Assembly: GCA_913060515.1 (NCBI GenBank)
Contig: CAJXRZ010000065.1
Location: 1 to 35,134, forward strand
Origin: an uncultured Pseudomonadota bacterium
GTDB lineage: Bacteria > Myxococcota_A > UBA796 > CAJQPC01
DNA length: 35,134 bases
Direction of reading: 5' to 3'
Both the position numbers and the translations under genes were made by a program. Each line of letters starts with the position of its first letter. Position 1 is the stretch's first letter. The notes under the pieces are model-generated. The model ran no database searches. It saw only the letters and a list, made by a program, of their open reading frames with translations, and was not told the origin of the DNA. This document shows, in pieces, positions 23,801 through 30,729 of this stretch.

Positions 23801-24059
23801 CAGGTCGGGTCATGTCTCCGATGTGAATCAGGTCCCCGAGTCCCGCGCTGACCACCAGAAGGGTGGGGACCCCAGTGCGTTCCAGCAGCGCGTTGGTCGC
23901 CACGGTGGTGCCGAAGACCAGCTCCCCATCGGCCAGCTCGCCGACGATCGCCTGATCGGAGGGCACCTTCTGGATCTGCACCTCCCCCTGGGGAGAGATG
24001 CGGACCACGTCGGTGAAGGTGCCGCCGCGGTCGACAAAGGTGCGTGGGAGCTTGGGCAT
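20832..24059 (-). CDS. fused hydantoinase/5-oxoprolinase (HyuA-HyuB)
   Basis: A 1,075-residue fusion of the two subunits of an ATP-dependent lactamase. The N-terminal HyuA part has the actin-like phosphate motif [12 protein letters not shown] at about 8-19. [14 protein letters not shown] follows at about 50-63, then a second nucleotide motif ([13 protein letters not shown]) and AAGGGSI. The HyuB part starts at about 588 ([39 protein letters not shown]) and includes [30 protein letters not shown] and RGHHADIGG. The [10 protein letters not shown] variant is closer to 5-oxoprolinases (OPLAH type) than to bacterial hydantoinases, but the length is below the usual 1,250-1,290 residues. It likely hydrolyses 5-oxoproline to glutamate with ATP. 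No co-factor genes or transporters are adjacent. Confidence 0.9.
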   Translation of the reverse strand: [1075 protein letters not shown]

Positions 24060-24115
24060 TGGGCCTTGAGTGGGCAGTGTGGGCCTCTTAACCCTGCAGT
24101 CATCTCGGAGGTTGC

Positions 24116-24592
24116 GTGAAGAAGCTCGGTGTCCTGGTCGCTGCGTTGAGCATCAGCCTGGTGGTCTTTGCTTTGTGGATGACCCGCTCGTGGCCATTCG
24201 ATGGCCTGCCTACGCCGGAGCCGGTGAGCTGGTCCGAGGCCAGCGTTGACGCAGACGCGATCACCGTCTCTGGCACGGCCCACTACACCTTGCGCGCCAG
24301 CGTGACTCGAGGCGCCCGGATGGGGAAGGACGCCCAGGAGCTCTGGATCTTCCCGCTGATGGAGAAGGGGGACGTCAACAGCAAGCGGGTGCGCATCATG
24401 GTGGCGATGGAGAAGGAGCCAGGCAAGACGGTGACCTATGAGGACCTGACCGTCTCCGGTTGGGCGCGTCCACCGGGTGTGGCCATGAATCGCCAGCTCG
24501 AGGACAGCTTTATGGGGGCTGGCTACGACTTCGCCGAGGACTATTTTGTGCTGGAGGTATTTCCGGTAGATGCGCCCGAAGGGGGTCAGTAG
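24116..24592 (+). CDS. small membrane-anchored protein, unknown function
   Basis: A 158-residue protein with a basic start (MKK) and one hydrophobic helix at about 4-22 that looks like an uncleaved anchor or signal peptide. The remaining 135 residues are soluble and beta-rich (ITVSGTAHYTLRASVTRGARM, LWIFPLMEKGD, TVTYEDLTVSGWARPPG, DYFVLEVFPVD) and should be outside the cytoplasm. I do not recognise a family. The GTG start has GGAGG 4 bases upstream. It diverges from the hydantoinase gene, with 56 bases between. Confidence 0.7.
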   Translation: MKKLGVLVAALSISLVVFALWMTRSWPFDGLPTPEPVSWSEASVDADAITVSGTAHYTLRASVTRGARMGKDAQELWIFPLMEKGDVNSKRVRIMVAMEKEPGKTVTYEDLTVSGWARPPGVAMNRQLEDSFMGAGYDFAEDYFVLEVFPVDAPEGGQ

Positions 24593-24593
24593 A

Positions 24594-24629
24594 GACCCAC
24601 TGGGTGAACAGGTGGGTCAATCTTGACCC
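24594..24629 (+). promoter_or_regulatory. two mutually exclusive hairpins after the small membrane protein
   Basis: GACCCAC (24594-24600) pairs perfectly with GTGGGTC (24612-24618). The second arm also takes part in an alternative perfect hairpin, GGGTCA (24614-24619) with TGACCC (24624-24629), closed by a tetraloop. The two cannot form together. No T-run follows either one. It may be a transcript end-structure or an operator dyad for the sigma-54 promoter 34 bases downstream. Confidence 0.4.
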
Positions 24630-24662
24630 GGCACAGGGGTGGTTTTGGCCCGTATTCGGCCT

Positions 24663-24678
24663 TGGCACGGGCTGTGCA
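24663..24678 (+). promoter_or_regulatory. sigma-54 (RpoN) promoter, -24/-12 type
   Basis: TGGCAC-GGGCT-GTGCA matches the consensus TGGCAC-N5-TTGCA with one mismatch, and the invariant GG and GC dinucleotides are exactly 10 bases apart. Transcription would start near 24690. The next credible gene starts only at 25144, so the transcript would begin with about 450 bases of non-coding, repeat-bearing RNA. No bacterial enhancer-binding protein is encoded in the window. Confidence 0.6.
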
Positions 24679-24819
24679 ACGTCTTCCAGCAAGCGGAGAC
24701 GGAGCACGTCGCTGCGACCCCAGGACCCAGACGGGTGGTCTTCTTTGGCCCTCGGAGCTCGGTGTTTGTCTCAAAACCCACCCTGGGGGTGGCGGCGTGC
24801 TCTGGCTCTTTCTTTTTGG

Positions 24820-24839
24820 AGGGGGTGCCCGCACCCCCT
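24820..24839 (+). other. strong GC hairpin
   Basis: AGGGGGTG (24820-24827) pairs perfectly with CACCCCCT (24832-24839) around a CCCG loop. Only TTG follows on the plus strand, so it is a poor Rho-independent terminator. It lies about 130 bases into the RNA expected from the sigma-54 promoter and 22 bases before the first 59-bp repeat. Confidence 0.5.
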
Positions 24840-24861
24840 TGTTCGCTGTGCTCACACCCCC

Positions 24862-24920
24862 TGGGGTTCTTCAGGGGGCGTCGACGGAGTACTTTTTTCG
24901 AGTCGTCGTCTCACTGCGTT
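24862..24920 (+). repeat. 59-bp direct repeat, copy A
   Basis: The copy begins TGGGGTTCTTCAGGGGGCG and ends GTCGTCTCACTGCGTT, and is identical to copy B at 58 of 59 positions (T at 24897, C at the matching position in B). Its left end can form a hairpin with the bases just before it: CCCCCTG with CAGGGGG. Inside it, CGACG and CGTCG can pair around a T-rich loop. Confidence 0.85.
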
Positions 24921-25035
24921 CGCCTCCTTTGTCTCCCAAAGCACTCCGGGCCCCCTTCATCACGGGCGGCAGCCGGCAGTTGCCGAACTGACGCCGGAGG
25001 GCTGGGTAGAGGGGGTGCGAAGGACAACACGCCCT

Positions 25036-25094
25036 TGGGGTTCTTCAGGGGGCGTCGACGGAGTACTTTTCTCGAGTCGTCGTCTCACTGCGTT
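25036..25094 (+). repeat. 59-bp direct repeat, copy B
   Basis: Second copy, 174 bp downstream of copy A and ending 49 bases before the acetyltransferase start. Flanks beyond the 59 bp differ, apart from a shared run of GGGGGTGC a little upstream of each copy. Near-identity over exactly 59 bp in non-coding DNA suggests a recent duplication or a small dispersed repeat. Confidence 0.85.
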
Positions 25095-25143
25095 GGCCGA
25101 AGAGCTGGTGCCCTGTGTTCTCTCGCTGCGCTACCCTCCCCAC

Positions 25144-25716
25144 ATGGACTACTTCAGCGCCCCGGAAGAACGCCGCACCGACCGCCTCCTCCTGCGCAGC
25201 TGGAAACCAGGGGACGGTCCTTTGCTCAGCGAGGCAGTCAATTGCTCCTACGAGCACCTCAAGACCTTCATGCCTTGGGCGGTACCCCACCAGGATGTGG
25301 AGACCTCTGAGCAGCTGGTGCGCCAGTTCCGTGGTCGCTGGCTGCTGAGCCAGGACTACGTGGTGGCCCTCTTCTCGCCAGATGGCTCACGGGCCTTGGG
25401 TGGCTGTGGATTCCACCTGCGCCACGGTCCGCTGTCTCTGGGCGTGGCCGAAGTTGGGATGTGGATCCGGGCGGACGTGGCTGGCCAGGGTCTAGGCACC
25501 CATGCCTTGCAGACCTTGATCGACTGGGGCTTCTCTGAGTGGCCCTGGCAGCGTCTGGTGTGGAAGTGCGATGCCGAGAACCACGCCAGCCGGCGCTGCG
25601 CGGAGAAGGCTGGCCTGCGCCTCGAAGGCATCACGCACGGGGACCAGGTCAAGGTCGGTGGCACAGAGCGCCGGGACACCGCTTGGTATGCAGCCTTGCG
25701 GCCAAGCGGAGTTTAG
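25144..25716 (+). CDS. GNAT acetyltransferase, RimJ/RimL type
   Basis: A 190-residue N-acetyltransferase of the ribosomal-protein/amino-group type. It starts with the family pattern (ERRTDRLLLRSWKPGDGPLLSEAV). The conserved core includes GGCGFHLRHG, the acetyl-CoA loop VGMWIRADVAGQGLGTHALQTLIDWGF (a Q/R-x-x-G-x-G/A-like VAGQGLG) and the C-terminal NHASRRCAEKAGLRLEG. The frame is open for 684 bases upstream, but the ATG at 25144 is where family similarity begins. Its stop overlaps the convergent AgmX-type gene by 4 bases. It may be the first gene read from the sigma-54 promoter at 24663. The acceptor is unknown. Confidence 0.92.
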   Translation: MDYFSAPEERRTDRLLLRSWKPGDGPLLSEAVNCSYEHLKTFMPWAVPHQDVETSEQLVRQFRGRWLLSQDYVVALFSPDGSRALGGCGFHLRHGPLSLGVAEVGMWIRADVAGQGLGTHALQTLIDWGFSEWPWQRLVWKCDAENHASRRCAEKAGLRLEGITHGDQVKVGGTERRDTAWYAALRPSGV

Positions 25717-27461
25717 CTTGGCGAGAAGACGAAGGGGTAGGAGACGGTCACGCTGCCTCCGTTCTTGGGCTCCGGAAACTGGAAGCGCATGAAGCGGCTG
25801 TTGATGCAGCTCTCCACCGAGGAGTTGTTCATCGTGGTGGACTTGGTTGTCGCTGAGGAGACGGTGCCATCGGGGGCGATGACGAACTTGACGACGAGCT
25901 TGCCCGCAAGCTTCGGGTCTTTCACCAGCTCGCGCTGGTAGCAGTAGCGGATCTTGTTCATGTTGCGCTTGACCACCTGGTCAATCAGGCTGCGGTCGAG
26001 CTCGCCGTGCACAATCGGGTCGCCCCCGATCTGGCCGATGGGAGTGCCCTGTTCTGGTGAGTCAAAGCCGGTCCCTGAAGGCGTGTCCTGCCCTGGAGGA
26101 GGAGGACCCAGTGACGTGGACCAGCCGTCTTGAGTCGGCGGCGTGGCCTCTACAACGCGGAGCGTCAGCTCAAAGCTGCTCGCTTCGCCTGGAGATGGAA
26201 GCGGGCTCTCCGCCAGCCAGCTTGCAAAGCACCCGGAGAGCTGGGGGTCGGCGAAGCTGATCTCCCCTTCATCCAAGGTCTGGTAAGCCCCGTCCGCGTC
26301 GATCCCGAGGCGCCAGGAGAGCTGCCCGGTGTACTCCAAGCTCGGATCGCGCACCATCGCTTGCTTTACGCAGGCCTCGGCTCCAGATCGGCGGCCATTC
26401 AGAGACCGGGTGGCGATGGATGCGTCCAGAGGTCCCGCCACCTTCTCCACCGCAAGGTCCAGCTCCACTTGACCCTCACGCGCCCTCTGGACTTCCAGGG
26501 ACTTGCCTCCAAGCAATCCGCCCAGTCCCCCCAGGTCTGAAGGCGCACCGCCGCCGCACTCGCCGCCCTTCCAGTTTGCACCGGAGGACCGGTTCACCTG
26601 AAGCAGGGAAAGCGAATCCCCCAGGTCCAAATGTATCGCTTCCCCTTTGCTGGCTGAGCCGCCATTCAACGGGCTGGCGGGGGCCTCGTCCAGGATGACC
26701 TGGTGACCTCGGGACTGGAACTCCGCCATCACCTTCAAGAGTTCAGCGCTCGAAAGCTCCGGCTCGGCTGTGATCCGTGCACAGGCCACGCCGTATCCCA
26801 GGCTTGAGATGCCTTCATCGACACTCTTTGGGCGTGCGCTCTCGCCCTGGCTGCCCGTGAAGTGCATGCCGTCTGCGCCCAGCGAGACGTAGGCCGCGCG
26901 ACCTCCCAGAAACCCGAAGGACTCGGTGGGCTCAGAGGTCGCCGGCGAGACCGCGATCACCGGCCTGATCTGGGTGCCTTCGAAGGCATCCAGGACCGCC
27001 CAGAGCTGATCCGAGCGCATCTCGGGGTCCACGATGACGAGGGCGTAGTTCCAGAAGGAGATGACCTCGGGCCCCAAACAGAGCGCCACAGTCTCCCGCT
27101 GCTGGATGTCGAGCTGCTCAAGGTGTTCGTGCAGGGCGCTGAGCTCCCAATGCTCAAAGCCGTCGAGCCGCTGCATGCCGCCTTCGCGGTGAACGTAGAT
27201 CCCCTCTGCGCTGGCCTGTACGACCCGGAGTTGCAGGGGGCCGTTTGCCTTGGCGTAGCTGCGCATTGGCGGCAGCGGGTCTGGGGCGAGCATGCGGCAC
27301 CCCTCTTGAGAGGGCGGGAGCTGTACGAAGATGGCCAGGGGCAGCGCGAAGTGACTCTGGGCCTGAGGCAGCGTCGCTTGGAGCTCTAAGACGGCCGCTT
27401 CTCGGGAAGCACTTGCGGCTGGAGTGGGGAGGCTGAAGCAAGCAAGGAGCAGGAGAATCAT
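25713..27461 (-). CDS. large lipoprotein with AgmX/PglI (TonB-like) C-terminal domain
   Basis: A 582-residue predicted lipoprotein with a very short signal (MILLLLAC, Cys8); no earlier start codon is available in frame. About residues 30-300 are alpha/beta and contain two stretches that recall ExbD periplasmic domains (IVDPEMRSDQLWAVLDAFEGTQIRPVIAV and ITAEPELSSAELLKVMAEFQSRGHQVILD). About 340-445 look like a degenerate AgmX domain (GPLDASIA...ACVKQAMVRDPSL...GIDADG...SGCFASW). A Pro/Gly linker leads to an intact AgmX/PglI C-terminal domain at about 480-582 (LDRSLIDQVVKRNMNKIRYCYQREL, GKLVVKFVIAPDGTVSS, VESCINSRFMRFQFPEP). Such domains in myxobacteria belong to TonB-like proteins of the gliding and envelope machinery. 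It is the second gene after a short paralogue. Confidence 0.8.
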   Translation of the reverse strand: MILLLLACFSLPTPAASASREAAVLELQATLPQAQSHFALPLAIFVQLPPSQEGCRMLAPDPLPPMRSYAKANGPLQLRVVQASAEGIYVHREGGMQRLDGFEHWELSALHEHLEQLDIQQRETVALCLGPEVISFWNYALVIVDPEMRSDQLWAVLDAFEGTQIRPVIAVSPATSEPTESFGFLGGRAAYVSLGADGMHFTGSQGESARPKSVDEGISSLGYGVACARITAEPELSSAELLKVMAEFQSRGHQVILDEAPASPLNGGSASKGEAIHLDLGDSLSLLQVNRSSGANWKGGECGGGAPSDLGGLGGLLGGKSLEVQRAREGQVELDLAVEKVAGPLDASIATRSLNGRRSGAEACVKQAMVRDPSLEYTGQLSWRLGIDADGAYQTLDEGEISFADPQLSGCFASWLAESPLPSPGEASSFELTLRVVEATPPTQDGWSTSLGPPPPGQDTPSGTGFDSPEQGTPIGQIGGDPIVHGELDRSLIDQVVKRNMNKIRYCYQRELVKDPKLAGKLVVKFVIAPDGTVSSATTKSTTMNNSSVESCINSRFMRFQFPEPKNGGSVTVSYPFVFSPS

Positions 27462-27502
27462 CCTGCAACTCCACGTCAGGTTGGGCTTGATTCGCTTTGG
27501 GC

Positions 27503-27964
27503 TCAGCTTGGAAAGAAGGCCAGGGGAAAGGAGACGATGGCGATGCCGCCGCCCTTGGGCTCCGGAAACATGAAGGTCTTGAAGCGCCCGCTGACGCAGT
27601 CCTCCACCGCTGGGTTGTTCATCGTCGTGGCCTTGGTTGATGCGGAGGAGACGCTTCCATCCTGGGCAATGACGAACTTGATGACCAGCTTGCCGCTCAA
27701 GGTCGGGTTCTCTTCCAGCTCCAGGGTGTAGCAGTAGCGAATCGCGTTCATGTGCTTGAGCACGACCGCGTCGATCTCGCTCTTGTCCACCGCACCCAGG
27801 ATGATGGGGTCACCCCCGATACGGGCGACTGGGCCCTCGCTGGGGACAGCCTGCCTCTCCCAATCTTGCGCGGGGACAGCGGGCGCCAAGGCGGGCGGCG
27901 TCCGGGGAGGTGGGGGGCCCTCGACGGGCACGGGATGTAGACAGGCCAGAAAGAATGCAAGCAT
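27503..27964 (-). CDS. small lipoprotein with AgmX/PglI C-terminal domain
   Basis: A 153-residue protein made of an ultrashort lipoprotein signal (MLAFFLAC, Cys8), a Pro-rich linker (PVPVEGPPPPRTPPALAPAVPA) and one AgmX/PglI C-terminal domain (IGGDPIILGAVDKSEIDAVVLKHMNAIRYCYTLELEENPTL...). An in-frame TAG four codons before the ATG rules out an earlier start. The domain is close to the C-terminus of the next gene in both protein and DNA, so the pair arose by recent duplication. It precedes that gene by 41 bases on the same strand and is probably co-transcribed. The Cys pair of the domain (RYCY and EDCV) is kept and may form a disulfide. Confidence 0.85.
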   Translation of the reverse strand: MLAFFLACLHPVPVEGPPPPRTPPALAPAVPAQDWERQAVPSEGPVARIGGDPIILGAVDKSEIDAVVLKHMNAIRYCYTLELEENPTLSGKLVIKFVIAQDGSVSSASTKATTMNNPAVEDCVSGRFKTFMFPEPKGGGIAIVSFPLAFFPS

Positions 27965-28003
27965 CCACGAAAGCTATCTCAGTCCGCCGGCCCATCCTGG
28001 AGA

Positions 28004-30727
28004 ATGCGCCTGCGTATTGAACTCTCTCCGGCGTTAAAGTCCTGCCTCCAACTGGCTCTCTTGATGCTCCTGCTTCTGCTCGCCTGCGACCGCACCCCCG
28101 AACCCACGCCCCGCTTCATGGGGGCAGATCCCGCGGTCTTGGCTGCGGACGGGGAGTCTCGCGCGGGCGTGATCCGGGAAGGAAGCGAGGGGGAAGCCGC
28201 ACTCTTTGGTGGAATCAACGCCGAAGGCGCGGCCAGCGACGTCAAGCTCTACAACAGCAAGGTCCAGTTCATCATCCAAGACGCGGTGCGCTCACACGGC
28301 CTGATGGACGTTGGCGGAGGCATCATCGACGCCGATCTCGTGCGTCCCCAGGGCGTCCTGGGCCGAGACACGGTGGAAGACATCTTCAGCGGCCTGGGCC
28401 TGAGTCGGGTCTTTGAGCCCAGCGCGGTTGAGGTGCTGGCCGACGGCAGCGATGGCGGGGCCGCGGTGGTCTGCGTGCGCGCCGAGGATGTGGGCTGGGA
28501 CATGATGCAGGGGCTCTTTGAGCTTGGAGAGCCCACCATGGAGCCCCAGAACCTGGAGCTCCTGACCACCTACGAGTTGCCTCCGGACAGCTACACCCTG
28601 ACCCTGCGCAGCGTGCTGACCAACGCGGGCGATGAGACCCAGGTCTTCAAGTTTCAGGAGGGGGTCATCGTCTCCGGAGAGGACATGAGACCCTGGGCAC
28701 CGGGCTACGGCTACGAGGGCACCCAGGGTGCCCTTCCAATGCTGGGTTTCACCGGAATCCAAGGCGAGGCCACCCTGTCTCTCTGGAACGCCGACGACAG
28801 CATGGAGCCCAGCACGCTCACCGACCTGGCCTCGGACTTGGGGCTCGCTTTTGCGGTGTTTCAGGAGACCGCGCTGGCGCCCGGAGAGAGCATCGAGGTC
28901 GTGCGATATCTCAGTGTCACCCCCGACATCGCCGCAGCGGAGAGCGAGCGCCTTGGCACCCAAGGCCTGAGCCTGTCGCCCGTGACGGGCGTGGTGACCA
29001 GCGGTGGGGCTGGGCTGCCCGGCGTGCGGGTGCACTTCGTGGACGCCCAAGACCAAGTCGGCGGCTTTGCCATGACCGACGATCAAGGCGCGTATTCCGC
29101 CAACCTGGCTCCGGGGGACTGGCGGGCCTTCGCCGTGGCCAGCGCAGGCTCGGAGCAGGTGCCTTTGCCCCTTGGTGCTGGACGGTATGGTCCCTTTGCG
29201 GCCGAGAGCCTGAACCAAGCCCAGCTCGATGTGCTCTCCGGGAAGACCCAGGCGAGCCCTCTGGCCTATGCCACCGGCATCGCGACCCCAGAGCCCCAGA
29301 GCTTCACCCTCGCAGACTCCGCCACGGTGGACTTTGAGCTGCCAGTGGCCTCGGGGGTACGGGTTGAGGTGGTGGACCAGGACGGCGTGCCCCTGCCCGC
29401 GGTGGTCAGCCTGGAGTGGGTGGGCGCGCTGCAGTCCACCGTGCCCAATGGGTTGCGCAAGGCCATCGGAGAGCCCAACGGCTCCCGGGCGGCGTGGGGG
29501 TGGACCGGGGCCGAGGTGCTGGAGTTGGCGGCACCTCCAGGCACCTTCAGCCTGAAGGTCAACCACTCGTGGCGCTACAGCCAAGCCCAGGTGGCGGAGC
29601 TCACGGTTCTCGAAGGGGAGATCACCACCCTTCAAGTGACCTTGCACGAGCGGGTTGAGCGGGACGGCTGGCTGGCCATGGACCCCCACCTGCACGGCGC
29701 GCCCAGCTTTGATGGCGCCCTCCCTATGGAGGACCGCTTGATCACCTGTGCAGCGACCGGCGTAGACCTGCCTGTGACCACCGACCACGACCGACAGGTG
29801 GAGTACCGCACCCTGGCTCAGGCCTTGGATCTGGACCAGCGCATGCACATCACCCCAGGCGTAGAGGTGACCACCATCGTGCGCGGGCACTTCAATCTCT
29901 ACCCGGTAGAGCCAGCCTTGAACCTCATCAATGGGGGCGCTGAGGCTTGGTGGTATGCCCCGGACAACACCGAGGATCTCTTTGAGCGCATGCGAGAGAC
30001 GGGCGGTCCAGAGGCCCTGATGCAGATCAACCACCCCCGTAGCCCCGGCATGTTCGCCTTCTCCAAGTACAACGCCGAGAACGGAGCCCCCGTCCGCCCC
30101 GAGCTCTGGTCCTGGGACTTCGAGCTCTTCGAGCTGCTCAACGGCGGCGTGGAGGGCCTGGACGAGATCCGTCAGGACTGGTTCAGCTTCCTGAACCAAG
30201 GGCGCAACATGGTGCCCGTGGGCGCCTCGGACAGCCACTACCGCTACATTCCCTGCGGGCTGGGCCACACCGACGTGTTCTTGGACGAGACCGATCCCAG
30301 CCAGGTCAGCGACACCCAGCTTCGCCAAGCCCTGCTTGATGGCCATGTGGTCGTGGCCTCTGGGCTCACCCTGCGGGTTGAGATGCAGAGCGAGGCGGGC
30401 ACCGCCATTCCTGGAGACCTCTTGGTCGGGGCCCAGGCCACCCTGCACGTGACCCTGCAAGCGCCCGAATACGTCGTCCCCGAGACCCTGGTTCTCTACA
30501 GGAATGGAGAGGTGATCGACGAGATCGAGCTGCCCGCGAGCGCACAGGATTCCCTGTGGTTTGAGCAGGACTTTGCCCTGGAACCTGGCCAGGACGCCTG
30601 GTACGCCGTCGAGGTCACCAGCACCGTCTCTCAGGGCTCTGCCTGGAGAGATCAGGCGCCCTACGCGATGAGCAACGCGATTCGTCTGGACGTGGACGGG
30701 AAAGGCTGGGAGCCGCCAGGCCTCTGA
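28004..30727 (+). CDS. PHP-domain (CehA/McbA-like) metallohydrolase lipoprotein
   Basis: A 907-residue lipoprotein with lipobox LLAC (Cys28 from the chosen start). A beta-rich N-terminal domain (about 50-310) is followed by a CarboxypepD_reg-like segment (about 320-400: TGVVTSGGAGLPGVRVHFVDAQ...TDDQGAYSANLAPGDW) and another beta domain to about 555. The PHP domain covers about 558-800, with metal-ligand motifs DPHLHGAPSFDG (about 559-570), TTDHD (about 592-596), NHPR (about 675-678) and GASDSHY (about 739-745). A beta-sandwich ends the protein. It likely hydrolyses a phosphoester or related bond at the cell surface; the substrate is unknown. An ATG at 28064 would give MLLLLLAC, similar to its neighbours. 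It diverges from the small AgmX gene by 39 bases. Confidence 0.87.
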   Translation: MRLRIELSPALKSCLQLALLMLLLLLACDRTPEPTPRFMGADPAVLAADGESRAGVIREGSEGEAALFGGINAEGAASDVKLYNSKVQFIIQDAVRSHGLMDVGGGIIDADLVRPQGVLGRDTVEDIFSGLGLSRVFEPSAVEVLADGSDGGAAVVCVRAEDVGWDMMQGLFELGEPTMEPQNLELLTTYELPPDSYTLTLRSVLTNAGDETQVFKFQEGVIVSGEDMRPWAPGYGYEGTQGALPMLGFTGIQGEATLSLWNADDSMEPSTLTDLASDLGLAFAVFQETALAPGESIEVVRYLSVTPDIAAAESERLGTQGLSLSPVTGVVTSGGAGLPGVRVHFVDAQDQVGGFAMTDDQGAYSANLAPGDWRAFAVASAGSEQVPLPLGAGRYGPFAAESLNQAQLDVLSGKTQASPLAYATGIATPEPQSFTLADSATVDFELPVASGVRVEVVDQDGVPLPAVVSLEWVGALQSTVPNGLRKAIGEPNGSRAAWGWTGAEVLELAAPPGTFSLKVNHSWRYSQAQVAELTVLEGEITTLQVTLHERVERDGWLAMDPHLHGAPSFDGALPMEDRLITCAATGVDLPVTTDHDRQVEYRTLAQALDLDQRMHITPGVEVTTIVRGHFNLYPVEPALNLINGGAEAWWYAPDNTEDLFERMRETGGPEALMQINHPRSPGMFAFSKYNAENGAPVRPELWSWDFELFELLNGGVEGLDEIRQDWFSFLNQGRNMVPVGASDSHYRYIPCGLGHTDVFLDETDPSQVSDTQLRQALLDGHVVVASGLTLRVEMQSEAGTAIPGDLLVGAQATLHVTLQAPEYVVPETLVLYRNGEVIDEIELPASAQDSLWFEQDFALEPGQDAWYAVEVTSTVSQGSAWRDQAPYAMSNAIRLDVDGKGWEPPGL

Positions 30728-30729
30728 GC

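Larger units (their letters stand above)
24593..25143. other. 551-base region without a convincing gene
   Basis: Open frames cross this stretch, but none has a ribosome binding site, a recognisable product or a fixed start; two of them simply read the 59-bp repeat twice. The region holds, in order, two overlapping hairpins (24594-24629), a sigma-54 promoter (24663-24678), a strong hairpin (24820-24839) and two copies of a 59-bp direct repeat (24862-24920 and 25036-25094). A short theme resembling CTCACTGCGTTCGCC recurs near 24843, 24910, 25084 and 25120. It looks like a transcribed, structured non-coding region or a degraded repeat element. Confidence 0.5.

Noticed and set aside
24460-25143. 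Upstream extension of the acetyltransferase frame through the repeats
   Set aside because: Similarity to the GNAT family begins at 25144. The upstream part starts inside another gene and has no ribosome binding site or domain.
24639-25310. 223-codon frame in which the 59-bp repeat encodes a repeated peptide (GFFRGRRRSTF...)
   Set aside because: The peptide duplication follows from the DNA repeat, the one difference between copies changes the amino acid, and the frame runs into the acetyltransferase gene out of phase.
28292-30460. 722-codon open frame antisense to the PHP-domain gene
   Set aside because: High-GC shadow of a real gene: no recognisable domain, skewed His/Gly/Gln content. The same holds for the other long opposite-strand frames at 7184-8836, 2090-3820, 12848-14392 and 21792-23138.
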